Of a stretch of DNA of 64,000 bases, positions 46,700 through 57,538 are shown piece after piece; position 1 is the stretch's first letter, and every line of letters starts with the position of its first letter. The stretch comes from Holothuria scabra. Lineage: Eukaryota; Echinodermata; Holothuroidea; Aspidochirotida; Holothuriidae. The DNA lies in NCBI GenBank assembly GCA_037179385.1, contig CM074179.1, positions 76,001,719 to 76,065,718 of the forward strand, read 5' to 3'. The position numbers and the translations under genes are program-made. Below the pieces are notes generated by a model. That model had not been told where the DNA came from. It was given only the letters and a program-made list of their open reading frames with translations, and ran no database searches.

Positions 46700-46982
46700 C
46701 ATGGGCGTCCGCAGAAAAAAAGTCGGGGGGGGGGGGCAAAATTTCTAGGAGGGGGCAAAACCTCCAATTCACCATGAATTTACACAAAGCATGCGAAAAT
46801 TTCAGCCCAAAATCCCTCCCAGATGGCCGGAAATGGCATTTCTAAGGCCTATTTTTCGCATAGAAACTTGGAAAACACGTTTTGTTCAGGTTTTTGCTTT
46901 GATTTTTATACGTTTTTTTCAAATTTTTGATTTTCCAGGGGGGGGGGGGCAAGTCCCTTGCCCATACCTGCGGACGCCCATG
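46700..46982. mobile_element. hAT-like MITE with 8-bp target duplication
   Basis: Termini CATGGGCGTCCGCAG and CTGCGGACGCCCATG are perfect inverses apart from a small change. They are flanked by CTTCAGTG at 46692-46699 and 46983-46990. Eight-base duplications are typical of hAT elements. Two long G runs lie inside. Confidence 0.88.
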
Positions 46983-47610
46983 CTTCAGTGTACAACCATT
47001 CATGGAACAGGTAAGGGGGGAATGTAAAGACCAAAGGTGATTGACCCCAGTATGATGGCTGACTGATATCAGACCATCACTTGCTGTCCTGGGTCTGGAT
47101 CTGGAAGAGTATTGCACAACAGTCCTGGTGGACACGGAGTCAAACGTGCAGGGTTGAGTGTGCGCATGTAGTTAGTCGTCCCGTCTGAGGATCCTCAAGG
47201 CTGCGCTCTTGAACTGCTTGGGGTCCTCGATATCTTTAATGTTCTGGGGGGGGGGGGTAGGTTCCAGTCTCTGACGGCCGGGGTCCGAGGAAAGAAACTG
47301 TATTTGTAGCAGTCCTTATTGGTTGGTATATTTGTAAAGCTATTAGAATGGTGATGCCTGGAGCCTGGCCGCCGGACCGGTTGTAGGTTGTTGATTGGCA
47401 AGGCTAGAGGCCCAATCTAGCTTTGTGAAGAATTGCCAGCCTGCTGGCAGTACGCCTGTTTATGAGACTACCCCCCCCCCTAGCCTTATGATTTCAGTCA
47501 CACTACTATGGGGGGGGGGGGGGTAGTCATTATAAACAAACCTAGCAGCCCTACGTTGAATTTGCTCAACCTTATTGGATAGGGAAACCGTGTAGGGATC
47601 CCAAACAGAG

Positions 47611-47856
47611 CAAGTGGTACAGTGGTAACGAACTGCGTCTTCCAGTCATGAGGTCGTGAGTTCAAGTCCCAGCTCCGACATCAAAATTGTCGTCTAGTTT
47701 TCTGGGTTGTAGTTAATCTGCTATCCCTTAATCATAGACGTTAAACTGTGAGTTTGTCTCACGAGACTGGCGTTGCCAGCTTGGCGCTAATACCCCTTCA
47801 TTGGGGCGTTGCCGAGTTCCCGCAAGGGAGGATCAAATGAAAACAAAAAACAAACA
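47611..47856 (+). mobile_element. tRNA-derived SINE inserted in LINE
   Basis: A box AGTGGTACAGTGGTAACG (from 47613) and B box GTGAGTTCAAGTCCC (about 47656-47670), followed by a body and an A-rich tail. AAACAG(A)G flanks both sides (47603-47610 and about 47857-47864) as target duplication. Confidence 0.75.
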
Positions 47857-48566
47857 AAACAGAAGATGAATACTCCAATAAAGGATATAACAAGTATGAG
47901 ATAGGCATAAGCTTTAACACTCCTGGGGCAGGAGTATGAATTTCTTTTAACAAAAGCCAAAGACCTATTTGCTGACGAAGTGATACGATTAATATGTCTA
48001 TCCCAGGTAACGGTATTAGAGATGTAAACTCCCAGATAAGTGTGGCAATCTGTAGACTACAGAGGGTATCGTTATCGAGGGTATAATTAAAAAACTTTGG
48101 ATTCCTTGAGTGAGTATTAATCCTCATAGAAAAGCACTTCTTGGTATTAACGTGCATTTGCCATTTATTTTGCCACTCAGAGAGGGTGTTTAGATCATTT
48201 TGGAGTTGAACCCGGTCAAGATTATTCTTTATCTAATCTAATAAAATTACACAGTCATCAGCAAAACTAGTCTTACTTCGGAAGAGATATTATTGGGCAG
48301 TTCATTAATGTAAACTAAAAACAACAGGGGACCCAAGACTGTGCCTTGGGGGACATCAGAGATCCACCCAATCGGAAAAATCTGACACCACTCACTACGA
48401 CTCTCTGCTTCCGGGACTTAAGAAAGTTAGTAATCCAGTTAAGGGTGTTGCCTCTAATACCATAGTTCTGTAATTTACAAAGCAGCCGGTTATGAGGAAC
48501 CGTATCAAAAGCCTTAGAAAAAATCCATGATAATCATGTCGGTGGGTGGAGATGTTGGTGGGTGGA

Positions 48567-48915
48567 GATGGCTCGGTGGTTTGAGCGTACTGCCTTGCAT
48601 ACTGAAGGTCCCCGGATCAAATCCCGGTGGAACCACTTGGAAATTTTCCGGGGTCTAAAAATTAACTTGTTCAGCATGGATGGGGACGTTAAATGGCGGT
48701 CCCGGGAGCAGGATTGGGAGCTGTTAGTACACGCCTGCCTCGTTACCTCTGAGCACTAGTCGAAAAGAGAAGGCGAAGTTCGCCGGTGTTCATCCACACT
48801 CACTCTGGCATTGGATCTTCGAAAAAGTTAAATGATTAGGGCCTGGACTTCAGGGCATCTTATGGGGCTTTGGCCCTCCCTTGCCCAGTTCAACCTGTTA
48901 TGTTATGTTATGTCA
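48567..48915 (+). mobile_element. tRNA-derived SINE with (TTATG)n tail
   Basis: A box TGGCTCGGTGGTTTGAGCG (48569-48587) and B box GGTCCCCGGATCAAATCCC (48607-48625), then an unrelated body and a TTATG repeat tail near 48897-48915. LINE sequence resumes on both sides. A short GGTGGGTGGAGATG duplication precedes it. Confidence 0.7.
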
Positions 48916-49060
48916 GTCTGGGATCTACGATCTAAAGACTGCACTATGCATTGGTTGTTAAGATCAATTGAGATTCACAAGAATGGCGTTGTCTGAAGCC
49001 ATGCTCCCTGTTCGTAATAACTGAGTGGTTATCAAATTTTTTAATAAAAGGTCTTGCACT

Positions 49061-50904
49061 GAAGGGAAAAAAAAAATATTCCCATTAAATCACCACAAGA
49101 CTGAATTCTGTCAAAATATCTCCAATTTAAATGGCGCGTGGAGATCCCTTCCATGAAGACCGAGGAGCTAGGTTACGCTAAGTATTGTTTCGAGCCTAAT
49201 TTCGCACGTCAATGTATCATTCTGCTGTCATATAAGTTCTTACGTGCGAGTAATGTACATTTTACCTGGTTTTGGGGCCGGCATTGTAGGAAGTGCAAAG
49301 AGAGAGACTTCAGACACGAAATAATTTAATGAAGTTATCATAAAAACATCATTCCTTAAGAACAGCTTTAGGAAAATGTGTCTGGAATTACCGTATACCG
49401 CAAAAAAACAAGAAAGCAGTTAAATACAAGTAAAATCAACGTCTTTCTGATTTAGGAGTAATTTATGTGTCCGGGGAACGGAGTAACTAGCACTGATCAA
49501 ATGCAGATCAACCCAGTGAAGTTGTTACGAAATTTTCTAACCGAGAAAAAAGAACAAGAATCAAACCCTTTTAAGCAAGAAAATACTTGATAAAGCTACA
49601 GTCAAGATTAATTTTGTTTAAGTTAAGTTTGACATCACCAATTAGCCTTGACAACCTCGTTGGCAGCTTGTTTTTTATAATATCCATATTTTTCTAGTTC
49701 ATTTTCACTTTTAGTTTTGTTATGAGACTAGCTTTTTCGGAGTACAAATATATCAAAGAAAAATGCAAAATTTCGCACCTTTTTGCATCTAGAGTCCTCG
49801 AAAAAGGCAAAAATTTTTCAAGGGAAGGGAGCGCCCCCTCCCCTTTGACCCCTCCCCTTTGACCCCTCCCCCAGGCCGGCTAAACTCAAACATTGATGTG
49901 CCCCCAAGTTGATGATTCTGGCTGCGGGCCTGGCACCAATCCCTTAGGGGTTAGGGGTTAGGGGCTAACCCTAGCCCTCATCACGATATAACAACATCGC
50001 GGATTACCTCAAGTGTGATCATGCCTCTATTCAATTCGATAGGAACTCATCCTTTATCTTATACACAACGAGTACATACGAATCATGCGGTGATGAATAT
50101 TATTGGACGTGGTGTACGTACAAATTGTACAGTCGGGCTTTATTTAGGTCGTACGGCCCTCCGGGCGAGAAGGGCTACATTATTTTAGTCTGATCCTGGT
50201 GACAGTAACACCGTTTAAACTAATTGTACAGTAACACTAACAGTGTTTATAGCCTACAGTGATTGCAGGCCTAACATTAGTGTGCACGGCGCATTTCAAG
50301 AAGTTCCATTTTCTTACTCAAAATTCCGTTTTTGGCCTTTTGGTCTCGTTTGGGGGTTTGAAGAGGTAACAGTTTTGCATTATCGTACGAACGGGCTACC
50401 GTGGGTGTTTGACACCTGGGTGAAGACCTGTTTCCCAACAGGTCTTCACTACTAATTACTTTTAAGTTTTAGTAAGTAACGTTACTCGTTAGGCTACTGT
50501 TAACGTTATACAGTATACTGCACAGTAATTAAGCCTAAGCCTAGGCTAACTTAGTGCTGTATTGCTGGCGGTCTAACGTTAGTGTACATGCACAGGTTGC
50601 CCCAGCGTTATACAGTAGGCCTATAGCCTATACAGTAGTATAGGCCTAGGCTATGTGAAGATATGATACCCGTGGCGGCACCAGGATCAGAAAAAAAAGT
50701 TGGGGGGAGGGACAAATGGAGGGCAAAAGAAAATGCTGGGGAGGGGGGAGGGGAAAAGAAAGAAAATGCTGGGGGGGGGGAGGGGACAAAAAAATTCGTG
50801 TGAAGCGTGAGCTGTAACGGGTAGGGTCCATGGGAAGCTCCGAGGTTTGCAGGGGAAAAATAAGCCTCGGGGTAGATGTCTAGGCTAGTTTGGTTCATCC
50901 ACAG
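49061..50904. other. Non-coding stretch
   Basis: No gene. CCCCTCCCCTTTGACCCCTC repeats near 49838-49880, and TTAGGGG recurs three times near 49945-49970. A purine-rich GGGGAGGG patch is at 50700-50785, and CATCCACAG at 50896-50904 is the left target duplication of the next element. Confidence 0.45.
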
Positions 50905-53098
50905 GGGCTACAGTTAGTTTCCGCCCTCGCTACTTTCCGCCCAGGGTGGATTTCATGTAAAGCCCACGCCGAAGTCACGCCGAGGGCTTCGTGATCGTAC
51001 GCCGGGATGTTTTACGAGTTGCGATATGTTGAAAATATTGCGCCAATATATTCGCACGGATACTACCGTACCTACTGGAAACTATTATCACAGCCCGTGC
51101 TTACGCGCTGACATCATGACGTGGCATGATTGAAAAAAAAACCTGCCTTGCTTTACATATATATTAAGTGAGTTCAAAGGAAAAATACAATTTCTTTTTA
51201 CTCACCGTACAGAAGTGAAATGAATTTTCGACTATCGCCGACTACCTCGCGGAGCGGACGAAGTCTTTTCATTCAGCTCATCGCTACGAAAAACTAACAT
51301 TAAGAGGGCGGCAGCCACAGGGGGGCTACGCAGGCACTGTCAGGTGCATACGTACGTAGGCCTGACGTACGTATTGCGCCAGGTCCTTCATATCTCATAG
51401 TTACGGACAACGGAGACCTGCAGGCCTCGGTAGTACAACTGTAGGTGTGTTGCCTGTAACGTAAGATATAGTGTACAATGAGAGGAAGTGGCGTTAAGTT
51501 GAACTGGACGTGCTAGGCCTACTGCGAACTGAATGAAAGGCACATGTTACTTACACAGAACGATCAAGACCTTGTACAGTAAGATCTGCTGGGTTGAAAA
51601 CAGTTGAGTGTAGACGCAATTCAGCTGCTTATCTAGAGGCCTTCGTCAAGGTATATATTTTCACGTACGCCAAATCGCCGCGGTAATTGAGCCATGCGCC
51701 ACGGCCGATTTTTTTATGCACGCTGGCACGCCGAGTTAACCATTTCGCCGCTGCTACGCCAGGAAGGAGTCGCCGCTCACGCCGAAGATCTTCGTGTTTT
51801 AGTGCATGGAATCCAGTCTGGCTTTCCGCTCAAAAACGGTGTTTTCCACCGCTTTTATTTTTAGCAGCAAACATCTTATTGGGAGGAAAAAAGTAATGGA
51901 ATGGAATGTGATATCAGTAGTAATTTTGTCAAATAAAGAATCCATCAACTTTTCTAGTTTTAAGTTTCAAACTTCATCAATGTCTTTTACTATTCAATGC
52001 GACACCTGTTACTGCCATGTTGACGTCTTTCCAAGCAACATTCTCACTGTAGACTTTAGTATACTTATACGTACTTACGTACAGGTGTAGTGGCGCTATT
52101 TCATTTTGGTAAAGTTTCCGTAAGTTTACCTGCTGTAGATATCACCTGTAAATACTTCACTGCTAGTGGTGAAACGTAAGTAGTATTGTTATGCAAAATC
52201 TTAGCATGTGCACCTGCATATGGCTTTTGTGTACTGTGCTTTGCATGTGCATTTAGTGATAACGACGCACTAGCCGTTCAGCAAGCAGAAGGACAAGATC
52301 GGACTGCTTGTCTAAGGAGAAGTTTGTTACACTATATTATAGAATAGATTGTTGCATATAGACGAACTGCAAGTAGGTTATTGGTTTTGGGCGGCAGTAG
52401 TATCACAGCCACTCAGGCCAAGCCAGCGCTAAGCAGCGTAGACATTTTATTTAAGTAAGTACTGTAGGTCGTACAGTTTATATTTTGCGTAGTTGTATAT
52501 ATTTGCACGTGCATGCGCCAGATAGGCACAGCAATCCTTTTTGTATTACTGTTAGTATAGTGTATATAGGGCCTAGTGTTTGTAGAAATAGAAATTAATT
52601 AAACGGTAGGCTACAGTGGCAGCAGCTTTCCACCTTATTGTTAACGAAGGACAACCAGGACCTAAGTCAGCGCCGGGACGGGGTGTGGCGGCTCTTGTGG
52701 TTGAGTCTTGAGTACTTACTAATAATAATTGTTAACCACGTTAATCCCACACAGGTATATGGTATTCAGTGCTGTGAACAACTGTTCACACATTCATCAT
52801 GTCTATCTGTAGACAAACGGACTACTTATACGTAAAAAAAAAAATACAAGTCTGTGTCTAGACTTGACGTCTAGAAAAAAGGTCATAAAATGCATTCTTT
52901 TCGATAATTTTTGATGAAGATACTGAAAAAGTTTTAGGCCTAGCCACAAATTTCATTGTTGTCTTGTACTTGAATTTGAATTTTGAAGTTAACAGTTATT
53001 TTTATCACATGTTAGTTCAAACATTACTTTCCGCCCCAAGATTTTTAGGGGCGGAAAGTAACGGGCGGAAACTACCGAGGGCGGAAACTAACGGACCC
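50905..53098. mobile_element. Mutator-like (MULE) non-autonomous element, 9-bp target duplication
   Basis: Left end GGGCTACAGTTAGTTTCCGC; right end, read inverted, GGGTCCGTTAGTTTCCGCCC. Further copies of TTTCCGCCC follow inside each end. CATCCACAG flanks both sides (50896-50904, 53099-53107). A G-start TIR with a 9-bp duplication fits Mutator-like elements. The 2194-bp interior has only short frames (e.g. 51806-52090) and no transposase motif. Confidence 0.82.
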
Positions 53099-53107
53099 CA
53101 TCCACAG

Positions 53108-53737
53108 GTCTTCCTAGCGTTATATAATATATCTAGCATAGGCCTATATATAAAAAGGAAAAGGTAAGTCACATCGCCTAACACCAACACAGTGCTTTGC
53201 ACAAAACTCTTCATGATTTCTCACCTCATACTACATTTACCCGGGCTTCAGATCTCTCGAGAACCTTCCCATCATCTTCTTCTGAAGAAACACAACAAAA
53301 CCTCACATCAAATCCAAAAATCTTCTCCTCCGTTTCAATGTTAATGACAGACTAGATCACTCTTCTCGAATTCATGACGTCACATTGCGTACTGGGGAAA
53401 ACTCCACCTAACCTAACCTCTTCTTCTCAACTCCACCAAATAACTTGGTCCATGTCGTTCTCCCTAACCTAAAGGTTTTCTGGGCCTGTTTGTGTCATTC
53501 TGAACTGCCAGACACTCTTGTTAGGCCACTGTTATTCCGGAGCTGACGGGGGGGGGGGCAACTGGGAAAGATTCTGACTGGGGCGGGGGAACTTACATCC
53601 CCCATGCCCCCTTTGCTGCTGACACTGTATGATACTGAAGAGATTACAGGGTATCTGTGAATAACTTTGGTGGGCTCTATTTTTAAAAAGGACAATTGTT
53701 TATGTATACCTGTTTTTATATTTGGCACATTTCACCG
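53108..53737. other. Non-coding stretch
   Basis: No gene recognised. A G run lies near 53548-53556. Confidence 0.45.
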
Positions 53738-55190
53738 TAACGGACTCTTAATTGAAAGGAAAAATATGACTTCAAAGTAATATTATTTCTTTTAAAAGCA
53801 TATAAATTCTCAGATTACTACCTGAAACACTTCTGGATAACATATTTCATCATGAAACATTGTTTGATAGAGAAAGAATATTTATTATTATGAATTATTA
53901 ATTTTTTAATTGGCTGTGACGAACTCTTAAAAAAAAATTTGCACAAAATTTGCATTTTACATTTTGTTCAATTCCTGTGATGTTTTTCAGCTAAGTTACT
54001 TGGTTCTATGGTTGTATTAAGCTCATAACTGTTCGAAAGGAAGAACCTAAAATGGTTTTTAATTTAGGCCAAGTTCATGAAAAATATTGAATATGATATA
54101 AAGAAAGTCAGACTGACAGACTCTTAGTGATGAACTCTTAGCTTGATACCTAACAAAAATGCTTTCCATTCATGGCGATTTTTCCTTAAGATTTCTGGTG
54201 ATGCTGTGGTATTATGTTGCTGGAAATAAGAGAGTAGTTGCTTTAGTAAGTATAATCTAATAAACAATTTTGAAATAGAATATTCTTTTAGTTTTAGCAA
54301 TTAATGGTTGTAGAGTATTAAAAGTATCAACACAGAGTCCCTAGAAGAGCCAAATGTATACCAAATGAGGGTGGTATCTTGGCTGATATCTACAATGAAT
54401 TAATCTTTCATGCTGAAAATATGAACTCCAGGGTATGTTTTAACTATCTGATTCTACTACAGATAGGCCAAGCCCCTTTTAACAATCAAAGCTGATATGC
54501 CTGCAGTAGTAGATATAGTGATCTCTGATTTGTAGCAGAACTGGTACATAAGGAGACTACACACACAAAAATAAAATCGTGACAGACTCTTACATCTTCA
54601 GGGTGTTTTTTAATGCACTTACAGGCTTCGACAAATCCCCCGCTCGACAGTCCGGGACAAGTAAAAAGTGACTCGGACAAGTGAACTGCTTAATATTGTA
54701 GCCCGCCAGGCAAGCAGCACAGAAGTCTTTTTCACATAGGAATTCAATAGCTGGTACTAGATAATTAGATAGGGACTCGGTGCATATTCATGCAGACAAG
54801 TAGACTTTGGGAATCCCTAGCCTGATGGACAAGTAATAAAAAACGAATTTATTGAAGCCTGGCACTTATGCTGAATGAAAATGACCAAAAGCATGATATC
54901 ATATGTTAAAGTAGTGATGGACTCTCAGCTTGATACCTAACAAAAATGCTTTCCATTCATGGCAATTTTTTCTGGTGATGCTGTGGTATTATGTTGCTGG
55001 AAATAAGAGAGTAGTTGCTTTAGTTAGTATAATCTAATATGCTGAATGAAAATGACCAAAAGCATGATATCACATGTTAAACTAATAGAATCAAAGGATT
55101 GTATATTTGGTAATGGTAAAATTTTTTCAACTATTTGAGAAAACCTAAAAAAACCATGTTTTTGTGTGACGGACTCTTAATTACAGTAGA
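53738..55190 (+). repeat. Region of recurring GTGACGGACTCTTAA motif and internal duplications
   Basis: Variants of (T)GACGGACTCTTAA occur near 53738, 53916, 54110, 54124, 54575, 54912 and 55168. A block CTGGTGATGCTGTGGTATTA plus flanks at 54177-54262 is repeated at about 54960-55040. TGAATGAAAATGACCAAAAG occurs at 54873 and 55043. This indicates an old tandem array with later duplications. No protein frame. Confidence 0.65.
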
Positions 55191-57388
55191 TGTTTTAATA
55201 TTAAATACATAACCACAAAACCTTATTTGCATAGATAAAACAAACTTTTTCATACAAATATGGTATGAATTTTTCCTCTTTTGCTTATTTAAATGCCATA
55301 ACATTTTTTCTGAACATTTTTTTTGTGTTTTTGAAAAAAATTACATAAAAAATCCACTTTTTTCATATTATAGATTTAAAAAACAGACCAATGTTCACTG
55401 AACCATAACTTAATGTAAATGAGTATAAACATGATTTTTTATGTTGTGTCTAAAAATTCAATGTCTTAGCTTTAATTTGATAACTTAACTCATTTCTATA
55501 ATGTTGAAAAAATGCAAAAAAATTCATTTGTCATGGAATAGGCCATTTATTCTCTGTAGTAGTATCACATGAGAAAACAGGGTGTTGCAGATAACTCACA
55601 TTTTTGCCTTACTCACATAAGTTGTTGCTGATGTCTTCGGTTAATCATTTTAGTTAAGAGTACTTACAACTTAAAATTTATTCACACACTTCATGTGTAT
55701 ACACATACTGTATGCTAAGCTAATATTACACAATATGCTTTCACAGTTCACTTAATACAGTATACAGTTTGTTACTGGTGGTGTCTTTTGGCATCACATA
55801 CAGTACATTAAAGGGGGTAAATTTTCATTGTAGTGACAATGCAACCCCTTATACAGTACTTGATAATAATTACAACAACCGACAGTATAAACCCAAACCC
55901 AAATCCAAATTCAGTATCAAAACATGCCCATAAAAAAGTGATTTCTGTTTGGTGTCCTAAATAACATACATTAAACACTGATTGATTTTTCCACTTTGCA
56001 AAAGCCAGAAACACTGTGATGTTACAGTACTTAACCAGAGCAGAACACATTTGGTAGTGATGGTAATCTATAGCCTTAGGGATACCCGTAATTTCCAACA
56101 TTTTACAAGATCCTCCAACTGCCTTAGTTTAATTTTAGACTGCATTTGGGATGTGATTATGTGATACAACATTCAAAAATGTGACTTTTATCATATCGTG
56201 ACATAGTGTATTAAAAGTTAGAAGCCTTTTTTATGTACAGTAGTGTACAGTGGTCAGAGTGTGTCTTTGTCGGGAACCTTTTTGGGTTTCCTTACCATTT
56301 TAGGGTTCAAGTTAATTAAGGTTACATTATTACATACGTGTATGCATACAGTAGGAGGTTAGGGTTACGTTAGTCATCAGTAAAGGACTATGTATGGACC
56401 ATCGTGTAATTGCACCCTACATAGTCCTTACTTCTTTGTATGGTAATGGCGGGATGGTCTATTGTCAGTATTAACAATCCAAACAGTTTTTCCTCATGAG
56501 ATGACTGCGGGTCCTTAAATCTCTTCTTCTTAGCTTAAAACATATCTTGAAAATGAAACTGATGTTCTGCCACAAGATACTGTACTCACAATTTACTGCA
56601 CAGTTTACAAAAAGAATTCAAAATTCAGAATAGAAACATTTACTTTGGGTGGGGGTCTTCATTAACATGTACAGTAGCACGGCGAAGGTTTGTCATAGGC
56701 CTACAGTAATCTCAAAACAGCTGTTTGTAATGTGATGGCGGTGTACTGTAGATTATAGACCAAGTGCTTTGACGACATATGAAGTCATCAGGAGGGAAAA
56801 ACAATGGAATCTTGCAAAGTTCCGTGGTTATTATCCTGTGTAAATTAAGCCGTTCCCAGCTTTCCTTCCATAGTGTTACTGTATTTACTGTACAGTTAAT
56901 GCCATGTTATCATGCGACGTCATTGCAAACAAAAACAGTGATGCACGTGGTCACATGCAGCAAACTTCTTGGCCCATGCATGCTTAGGCTTATGTGTGTG
57001 TTCATTTTTAGCGCCAAAGGAGGCATCATGTTTTGCTCGGTGACATCATGCATTCAATCCATTGCAAAATTTAAATTGGCTTGTGCATTGTGATTACCCT
57101 GTGTTCAAGTCTTTCCGGCTAACTTTTGTACCCTTCCCCCCTCTCTCTGGAAACACACTGGCTGTTACCTCCTCTGTTTTACACCCCCTGGAATCGCTAC
57201 ACCGGAAAGCCTCTAGACAAAGTTAATTTTATGCACAAACTGCTTAACTTAACTACCAAATCGGTAGTAATTAAGGGAACCAATCAGAGAGTCTCTTGTT
57301 TTTAGGAGTTCATGAATATGCATAACTGCACCATGCTTACAATTTCATGCGAAAATAGCATGTAAGCAAGGAGGATGATTTGATTTTA
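55191..57388. other. Non-coding stretch, AT-rich
   Basis: No gene recognised. Short frames such as 56779-57093 (104 codons) lack motifs and good context. TACTGTAC words begin to be frequent here. Confidence 0.45.
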
Positions 57389-57538
57389 ATTGCACAAAAT
57401 TCAGCAACTCAACTTGGCGTAGACAAGACTTCATTAAAGAATCAGCAGCTTGAAGCCATTGTGTAGATGTTAGAAGGGAATGACATATTTGTAAACCTAC
57501 GGACTGGATTTGGTAGAGCTGACTTTACCAATGTCTGC
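57389..57538 (+). pseudogene. RecQ-like helicase relic (motif 0/I region)
   Basis: One frame reads LGVDKTSLKNQQLEAI, a stop (TAG), then MLEGNDIFVNLRTGFGRADF. This matches the start of RecQ-family helicase domains: the Q-motif (LKxxQ-AI) about 13 residues before G-D-x-F-V-x-L and the Walker A TGFGKS, here decayed to TGFGRA with the catalytic Lys lost. With the stop and no further helicase motifs it is a dead fragment. It may derive from a host gene or from a transposon-borne helicase. Confidence 0.5.

Larger units (their letters stand above)
47172..49060 (-). mobile_element. Decayed LINE with two nested SINEs
   Basis: Minus-strand reverse transcriptase remnant. From high to low coordinates it shows QHGFRQRHSCESQL-like sequence (about 48975-49015), VLGPLLFLVYINELP (near 48330), an ADD box out of frame (near 48255), SEWQNKWQMHVNTKKC (near 48150), VEQIQRRAARFVYND (near 47560), and an SFFPRT-RDWNLPP block ending at a stop (47172-47174). 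Several frameshifts make it a pseudogene. SINEs at 47611-47856 and about 48567-48915 interrupt it. Confidence 0.8.

Noticed and set aside
47611..48626. tRNA genes
   Set aside because: The A and B boxes belong to SINEs with unrelated bodies and tails; cloverleaf pairing is poor.
49943..49975. TTAGGGG repeats resembling telomere sequence
   Set aside because: Only three imperfect units in a generally G/C-tract region; not enough for an interstitial telomere.
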